A DNA stretch of 38,277 nucleotides, taken from the NCBI GenBank assembly GCA_937992195.1, contig CALKKV010000081.1:1-38277 (forward strand), written 5' to 3'. Of this stretch, positions 34,599 to 38,277 are shown in pieces. The position numbers and the translations under genes are program-made. Numbering within the stretch: the first letter of the stretch is position 1; every line of letters begins with the position of its first letter. The stretch is from an uncultured Gammaproteobacteria bacterium (lineage in GTDB: Bacteria; Pseudomonadota; Gammaproteobacteria; Arenicellales; Poriferihabitantaceae). The notes below the pieces were generated by a model. The model was given only the letters and a program-made list of their open reading frames with translations, was not told where the DNA came from and did no database searches.

Positions 34599-35513
34599 AT
34601 GTCATCACAAAGCCCTCCGCTGTCAGTCGCTTCGTCCAAAAGAAGCGACAACTTAAGAGGCATTCTTATTCTTGTATTCGCCACCTTTTTTTTTGCAGCG
34701 CAGGATGCAATCACTAAAAAGCTCACCCAGTCGGTTTCGGTTTATGAAATAGTTTGTATACGTTTCTTTTTCTTCTCCTTATTTGCCATTATTTTTACCG
34801 CGAGGAATAACAGGCTCTCCGAAGCGATTAAGTCCAAGGTGCCTACACTACAAGTTATTCGCGCGCTGTTAATTAGCGGAGAGATTGCAATATTTGCTTA
34901 TGCGATACGCTTTCTAGGTTTGGCTGAACTACATGCAATGTTTGCCTGCTTTCCACTTCTGATCACCGCTCTATCGGTACCATTTTTGAAAGAACAGGTA
35001 GGCTGGCGTCGATGGGTTGCCATATTTATTGGCTTTATTGGAACGTTGATTATCATTCGACCGGGAACTGGGGTATTTGAACCCGTAGCGATACTCGCTC
35101 TGGTATGTGCATTGATGTTTGCGATGTACAACATCCTTACCAGAAAAGTTTCCCGTTATGACAGCTTCCAGACTTCGTTACTCTATTTCGGTCTGGTCGG
35201 TTTCTTTGTTTCATTGCTGACCATGCCGTGGTTTTGGGAGACGCCGACAAACGAAGAAGCGCTATGGCTGCTGGCGATAAGTGCGGTTGCTATTATTGGA
35301 CATATTGGTTTGATTAAGGCCCTTGAGCTAGCGCCTGCGGTCATTTTGCAACCTTTCAATTACTTTGTCTTAATCTGGGCAATCGGTATTGGCTACTTCG
35401 CTTTTGGTGAAATATTAGATACGATGACTATGCTGGGTGCTGTGATTGTTGTTTCATCCGGTGTGTATATTGCATTCCGCGAATATCGAATCGCTTCGAT
35501 TCAACCCAGCTAA
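34599..35513 (+). CDS. EamA-family (DMT) inner-membrane transporter
   Basis: This 304-residue protein has ten predicted membrane helices arranged as two EamA repeats. A polar N-terminus of about 20 residues leads into the first helix (GILILVFATFFFAAQDAITKKL). The first repeat ends with GFIGTLIIIRPGTGVF (a typical EamA turn), the second with the GAVIVVSSGVYIAFRE helix. I use the ATG at 34599 rather than one at 34521, which would overlap ddl by 68 bp and add non-family sequence. DMT transporters usually export metabolites or amino acids; the substrate is unknown. It sits 10 nt after ddl and 36 nt before the glutamine-synthetase-like gene, so it may be co-transcribed with both. Confidence 0.92.
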   Translation: MSSQSPPLSVASSKRSDNLRGILILVFATFFFAAQDAITKKLTQSVSVYEIVCIRFFFFSLFAIIFTARNNRLSEAIKSKVPTLQVIRALLISGEIAIFAYAIRFLGLAELHAMFACFPLLITALSVPFLKEQVGWRRWVAIFIGFIGTLIIIRPGTGVFEPVAILALVCALMFAMYNILTRKVSRYDSFQTSLLYFGLVGFFVSLLTMPWFWETPTNEEALWLLAISAVAIIGHIGLIKALELAPAVILQPFNYFVLIWAIGIGYFAFGEILDTMTMLGAVIVVSSGVYIAFREYRIASIQPS

Positions 35514-35549
35514 AATCAGTTAAACCCTGTTACTTACTTTTATCTCGCC

Positions 35550-36914
35550 ATGCCGTCTTTCGATTCAATTGCTGAGCTATTAAAAGCGCACCCCGAGATA
35601 CAATACATTGACGCCTGCTACCCGGACTTGTCTTGTGTTTTTCGTGGCAAACGTTTTCCCATTGCGCAGGCAGAAAAACTGTTTACTGCCGGCATGATGT
35701 CTCCGGGTGGATCATTTTTGCTCGCGGTCAATGGCGACTGCATGGATCCTGATGGCATGGGTGTTTCTGACGGCGATCCGGATGAAGTTGCCAAACCGAT
35801 TCTTGGCACCCTGGTCACCAGTCCGTGGGCGCAGTTGCCCACAGCTCAACTCATGTTGAGTTTTGAAAGTTTGACCGGTCAGCCATACTACTTCGAACCA
35901 AGAAACGTCCTAGCCCGCGTTATTGAAAAGTTTCAAGATCTCGAGCTCAAGCCTGTGGTGGCATTTGAACTTGAATTTTATCTGTTGGATAAAGAACTCG
36001 ACCAGGAGGGCAATATCCAGGTGCCAATCGGCCCGCTCACGGCGCAGCGTACCGGAACCACTCAGGTGTACAGCATGGACGATGTCGAAGAATACGCGTT
36101 ATATATCGATGACGTGATCACCGCCTGCAGTCAGCAAGGAATTTCGACGGGCGCTATTTCTGGCGAGTATGCGCCAGGACAATTTGAAATCAATCTTCAA
36201 CACACCGATCAGCTATTACAGGCAGCAGATCAGTGCATGATGTTTCGTCGCGTCGTTACCAACGTCGCGCGCAAGCACGGCTATCGCGCCACCTTTATGG
36301 CGAAACCGTGGGAGCAGCAATCGGGAAGCGGTCTCCACTTGCATATTAGTTTGGTTGATAAGCAAGGAAATAATGCGTTTGACGGCGGCGGTGAATTTGG
36401 CGGTACGGCATGCTGCTCCACATCGATGTATCAGGCGATTGCCGGACTGCAACAAGGCATGGGAGATAGCATGGGAATCTTCGCGCCCAATATCAATTCA
36501 TATCAGCGATTCGCGCCCAATTTGTATGTGCCCGTTTCAACTGATTGGGGATTTGAAAATCGCTCAGTCGCGCTTAGAATCCCCAAAAGTCCGGGAGACG
36601 CACGTCGGATCGAACATCGTATCAGCGGCGCTGACGCCAACCCTTATCTTGTGCTCGCGGCTATTTTATCGGCCATCCATAACGGTATTTCCAACAGCCT
36701 AAAACCAACAGATGCTGCAATTGGAAATGCCGGTGCGTCTCTCGACCCTGCGCTTCCATTTAATCCCGCCGATGCATTTACCCGCTGCCAGTCGAGCCCT
36801 CTTCTCAAAACCTATTTTGGTGACGAGTATATCCATGCATATGGCAGCTGTAAGCTGAGAGAGCTAGAAGAGTTTACCGAAAGAAAACTAGAACAAACCG
36901 ACTGGTATTTATAA
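35550..36914 (+). CDS. Glutamine-synthetase-family ligase, PuuA-like (gamma-glutamylpolyamine synthetase type)
   Basis: This 454-residue protein has the glutamine synthetase fold. The metal/glutamate residues appear in FELEFYLLD (about 140-148), SGEYAPGQFEINLQHTD, and GSGLHLHISL; RIPKSPGDARRIEHRISGAD and NPYLVLAAIL follow. The shorter length and the SGEYAPGQFE block fit the GlnA3/PuuA group, which glutamylates polyamines or other amines, more than housekeeping GlnA; no adenylylation-site loop is seen. It follows the EamA transporter by 36 nt, which may move its substrate or product. No PuuB, PuuC or PuuD partner is in the window. The ATG at 35550 gives the family N-terminus; no Shine-Dalgarno is visible. 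It is the last plus-strand gene before the integron cassettes. Confidence 0.9.
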   Translation: MPSFDSIAELLKAHPEIQYIDACYPDLSCVFRGKRFPIAQAEKLFTAGMMSPGGSFLLAVNGDCMDPDGMGVSDGDPDEVAKPILGTLVTSPWAQLPTAQLMLSFESLTGQPYYFEPRNVLARVIEKFQDLELKPVVAFELEFYLLDKELDQEGNIQVPIGPLTAQRTGTTQVYSMDDVEEYALYIDDVITACSQQGISTGAISGEYAPGQFEINLQHTDQLLQAADQCMMFRRVVTNVARKHGYRATFMAKPWEQQSGSGLHLHISLVDKQGNNAFDGGGEFGGTACCSTSMYQAIAGLQQGMGDSMGIFAPNINSYQRFAPNLYVPVSTDWGFENRSVALRIPKSPGDARRIEHRISGADANPYLVLAAILSAIHNGISNSLKPTDAAIGNAGASLDPALPFNPADAFTRCQSSPLLKTYFGDEYIHAYGSCKLRELEEFTERKLEQTDWYL

Positions 36915-36979
36915 ATCGCGATGAATCAGATTCACATCCGATAGAAGATACTGGTAGTAAGTTAGACTCAATCTGGCGA

Positions 36980-37096
36980 ATGAATCAATCTAGTTTGGAC
37001 ATCACCGTACAGCGACTTGCCGAGTTTTGCGAAGCAGCCGGTCAAAAAATTATCATCAAAGGCAGTTTTAGTACAAAGTTCTTGGGAATAACTTAG
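36980..37096 (+). CDS. Possible 38-residue ORF or gene remnant at the integron boundary
   Basis: An ATG at 36980 opens a 38-codon frame (begins MNQSSLDITVQRLAEF, ends KFLGIT). The same frame stays open back to 36914, after the end of the glutamine-synthetase-like gene, so this may be the remnant of a longer gene cut by the cassette boundary. Composition is coding-like, with a helical QRLAEFCEAAGQ stretch. No ribosome binding site or known family was seen. I am unsure it is expressed. Confidence 0.25.
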   Translation: MNQSSLDITVQRLAEFCEAAGQKIIIKGSFSTKFLGIT

Positions 37097-37125
37097 AAAA
37101 GCTGATAATCAGAGCATAGTCACTT

Positions 37126-37132
37126 GTTATGC
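37126..37132 (-). other. Half attC (one core box only)
   Basis: GCATAAC on the minus strand lies 3 nt after the stop of the 173-residue cassette gene, where an attC should begin. No matching GTTRRRY box with complementary arms was found in the following 130 nt; only ATAAC at 37088-37092 offers partial pairing. It is probably a degraded attC marking the array end. Confidence 0.45.
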
Positions 37133-37135
37133 GTG

Positions 37136-37657
37136 TTAGTCATTCCATGAATATGCTAGTGCCCATTTATCATTAATTCTACGGTAGCCATAAGTCAATT
37201 CCGGAAGACCCACTGGTTTAGTGTCTAAATTATCGTAATACCTACCGTCACTTTTCGGGTTAAAGATATAGCCTTTAGACGAGCCACCTATTGACAACCC
37301 CTTAGCGGTTGAAATGAGAAATAGCTCATTGTCATTCAATTTTCGAATACCGGCCCGAATCCCTAATATTTGGAATTGATTTCGAAACCACGCCAATTCA
37401 CTTTCTGATATTAATCCTTCGGGTTTTACCCAGTCAGGATGGATTACATCCATATTCGCGCTGTTGAATTTGTCCACCAATTCTGTGAACGCAACGATAT
37501 TGAGTTCCAAATTATCTTCAAGAGCTATGTCACTTATATGGTCTTTTTCAAAAGGACGGATAAAGACTAAAACAAAAACTGAAACCCAGTAAATCGCATA
37601 TGCTAATGCGGCCAATCCACTAAGGATTGCAATCCTTTTCAACCATTTCGTTATCAC
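37136..37657 (-). CDS. Hypothetical cassette protein with one N-terminal membrane helix
   Basis: I do not recognise this 173-residue protein. Residues about 8-33 form one strong hydrophobic helix after a basic start (MITKWLKR), so it is a membrane-anchored or secreted protein with its C-terminal domain on the far side of the membrane. The rest is mixed: an acidic stretch (ISDIALEDNLEL), ELAWFRNQFQILGI, and a Tyr-rich end (YGYRRINDKWALAYSWND) like small stress- or lipoprotein-type beta domains. It starts with GTG at 37657, 12 nt after the attC at 37670, and ends 3 nt before the half attC. It is lower in GC than the nuo genes. A cassette origin fits position, size and novelty. Confidence 0.7.
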   Translation of the reverse strand: MITKWLKRIAILSGLAALAYAIYWVSVFVLVFIRPFEKDHISDIALEDNLELNIVAFTELVDKFNSANMDVIHPDWVKPEGLISESELAWFRNQFQILGIRAGIRKLNDNELFLISTAKGLSIGGSSKGYIFNPKSDGRYYDNLDTKPVGLPELTYGYRRINDKWALAYSWND

Positions 37658-37669
37658 CTAGAAGCTATC

Positions 37670-37744
37670 GCATAACGCCAACTTAAGGGACACGAGAATA
37701 GCCCGTCCCGGCCTTTAGGTCCTTGCTTCAAGTAATTGTTATGC
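37670..37744 (-). other. attC recombination site between two cassettes
   Basis: This site has GTTATGC on the plus strand at its right end (37738-37744) and GCATAAC at its left (37670-37676), 75 nt overall. Between them AACTTAAGGGAC (37680-37691) can pair with GTCCTTGCTTCAAGT (37719-37733), leaving unpaired bases as in the extrahelical positions of attC. The stop codon TAA of the upstream cassette gene lies inside the right-hand core box. Confidence 0.8.
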
Positions 37745-38137
37745 ATTTTTATAAACTTGGTAGTACCACAGCACTATTGCACCAGTTGTGCCAATGAAAC
37801 TACAAAACATTGACTGCGCCACCAACCCGCTTAGAGAATCAAGACCGAAAGGTTTAAACACGGTTACAAATACTGCCCCAGGTAACGCGCCAGCAACTGA
37901 GTACATTGCAACACTACTAATGCCAATTTTTTGCATTGCTAGGTGCACTGGCAACCCCCACAGTAAATAGACAATTGGCAACAATATTGCAGCGACTATT
38001 GCTGCGCCTGCAGTCATTGCGTACTGAAGCTCGTTTCCAACACCGAACAACCAAAATGCACCAACAGTTAGACTGTACATTGAGATAATTGACAGCACTG
38101 AACTCTTTAGCAATTTTCTATTGAACTGAGTATGCAT
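37739..38137 (-). CDS. Hypothetical four-helix membrane protein (cassette gene)
   Basis: This 132-residue integral membrane protein has about four hydrophobic helices (roughly 11-31, 38-60, 76-95, 102-125) and short loops, with GLPVHLAMQKIGISS between helices 2 and 3. I do not recognise the family. Its ATG is the ATG of the core box GTTATGC at 38134-38140, and its TAA stop is in the core box at 37738-37744 (GCA-TAA-C), so the coding region fills the cassette from core to core. No separate ribosome binding site exists, so translation is either leaderless, coupled to upstream cassettes, or begins at a later codon. Such small membrane proteins are frequent in marine cassette arrays. Confidence 0.7.
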   Translation of the reverse strand: MHTQFNRKLLKSSVLSIISMYSLTVGAFWLFGVGNELQYAMTAGAAIVAAILLPIVYLLWGLPVHLAMQKIGISSVAMYSVAGALPGAVFVTVFKPFGLDSLSGLVAQSMFCSFIGTTGAIVLWYYQVYKNA

Positions 38138-38214
38138 AACGCCTGCGAAATTGGCGATTTATTAGTAGGAGCGAAGCGACGGATAAATCGTCCAATTTCT
38201 CGCACTGGTTAGAT
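38134..38214 (-). other. attC recombination site, best-formed in the window
   Basis: On the minus strand the site starts ATCTAAC (38208-38214; a perfect RYYYAAC box) and ends GTTATGC (38134-38140; GTTRRRY with one mismatch). The inner arms 38145-38162 (GCGAAATTGGCGATTTAT) and 38183-38203 pair almost completely, with a one-base and a two-base bulge, as expected of the folded attC recombined as single-stranded DNA. The loop is about 20 nt. Confidence 0.88.
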
Positions 38215-38218
38215 TTCT

Positions 38219-38277
38219 TCACTTCAATTTGCTATTGACTAATGGAAACACGAGAACTGTAACAATTAAACCAATAA
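38219..38277 (-). CDS. 3' end of a further cassette gene (partial), hydrophobic C-terminus
   Basis: One minus-strand frame is open to the window edge and ends TGA at 38219-38221, 4 nt before the attC at 38208-38214. It reads IGLIVTVLVFPLVNSKLK: a hydrophobic stretch then a basic tail, like the last helix of a membrane protein. Its position (stop just before an attC) supports it; only 18 residues are visible, so identity is unknown. Confidence 0.45.
   Translation of the reverse strand, partial: IGLIVTVLVFPLVNSKLK

Larger units (their letters stand above)
37126..38277 (-). mobile_element. Distal part of an integron gene-cassette array
   Basis: Three GTTATGC/GCATAAC core boxes lie here at 37126-37132, 37670-37676 (with 37738-37744) and 38134-38140. 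They separate small minus-strand genes in the usual cassette order of gene then attC. Two complete attC palindromes are visible. The strand switches abruptly after the glutamine-synthetase-like gene, and the hypothetical proteins match nothing I recognise, both typical of cassettes. The genes read leftward, so the integrase and attI would be to the right of the window and the left end of the array is about 37.1 kb. Without an integrase in view it could also be a stand-alone cluster of attC sites. Confidence 0.8.

Overview
The window looks like chromosomal DNA from a free-living, probably marine, gammaproteobacterium. I infer this from a complete 14-gene NADH:quinone oxidoreductase (complex I) operon, MsrP/MsrQ, small diheme-type cytochrome c relatives, a Ddl of the DdlA type and integron attC sites of the GTTATGC/GCATAAC kind. 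I cannot name the genus from sequence alone. No rRNA, tRNA or CRISPR array was seen.

Left part (1-18.4 kb), mostly accessory and housekeeping genes. A short LexA-like S24 protein (minus) diverges from an unrecognised 384-residue protein in which I see the four landmark motifs of the PfkB/ribokinase fold. Next comes a minus-strand oligopeptide ABC importer, oppA-oppB-oppC plus one fused double-ATPase, in the order substrate-binding lipoprotein, two permeases, fused ATPases. Upstream of it, a DUF4198-like exported protein (minus) and a HupE/UreJ-like membrane protein (plus) are divergent; both mature proteins are predicted to begin His-Glu, which suggests metal handling. A YceI-like protein and a SWIM zinc-finger protein follow on the plus strand. 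The SWIM gene ends tail-to-tail, with a 7-bp overlap, against msrQ of an msrP-msrQ pair (periplasmic methionine sulfoxide reductase). Then come a beta-lactamase-fold serine hydrolase, a CoA-type Nudix hydrolase, a receiver-only response regulator (minus), two tandem monoheme cytochromes c, and a TerB/DUF533-like protein with a glycine/glutamine-rich repeat region. A strong rho-independent terminator closes this part.

Middle part (18.6-33.3 kb): nuoABCDEFGHIJKLMN, all present, in the standard order and on the plus strand. nuoC and nuoD are separate genes, NuoG lacks the extra N7 cluster cysteines, and most junctions are overlaps of 1-4 bp. Two junctions break the pattern: nuoF-nuoG (167 nt) and nuoL-nuoM (115 nt) both hold strong hairpins, and nuoG has no obvious ribosome binding site.

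Right part (33.4-38.3 kb): ddl, an EamA-type transporter and a glutamine-synthetase-family (PuuA-like) gene on the plus strand, then an abrupt change of strand and character. From about 37.1 kb to the end lies what I read as the distal end of an integron gene-cassette array: one partial and two complete small minus-strand genes separated by two well-formed attC sites (37670-37744 and 38134-38214) and ended by a half attC (37126-37132). The integrase and primary attI site, if present, would lie beyond the right edge.
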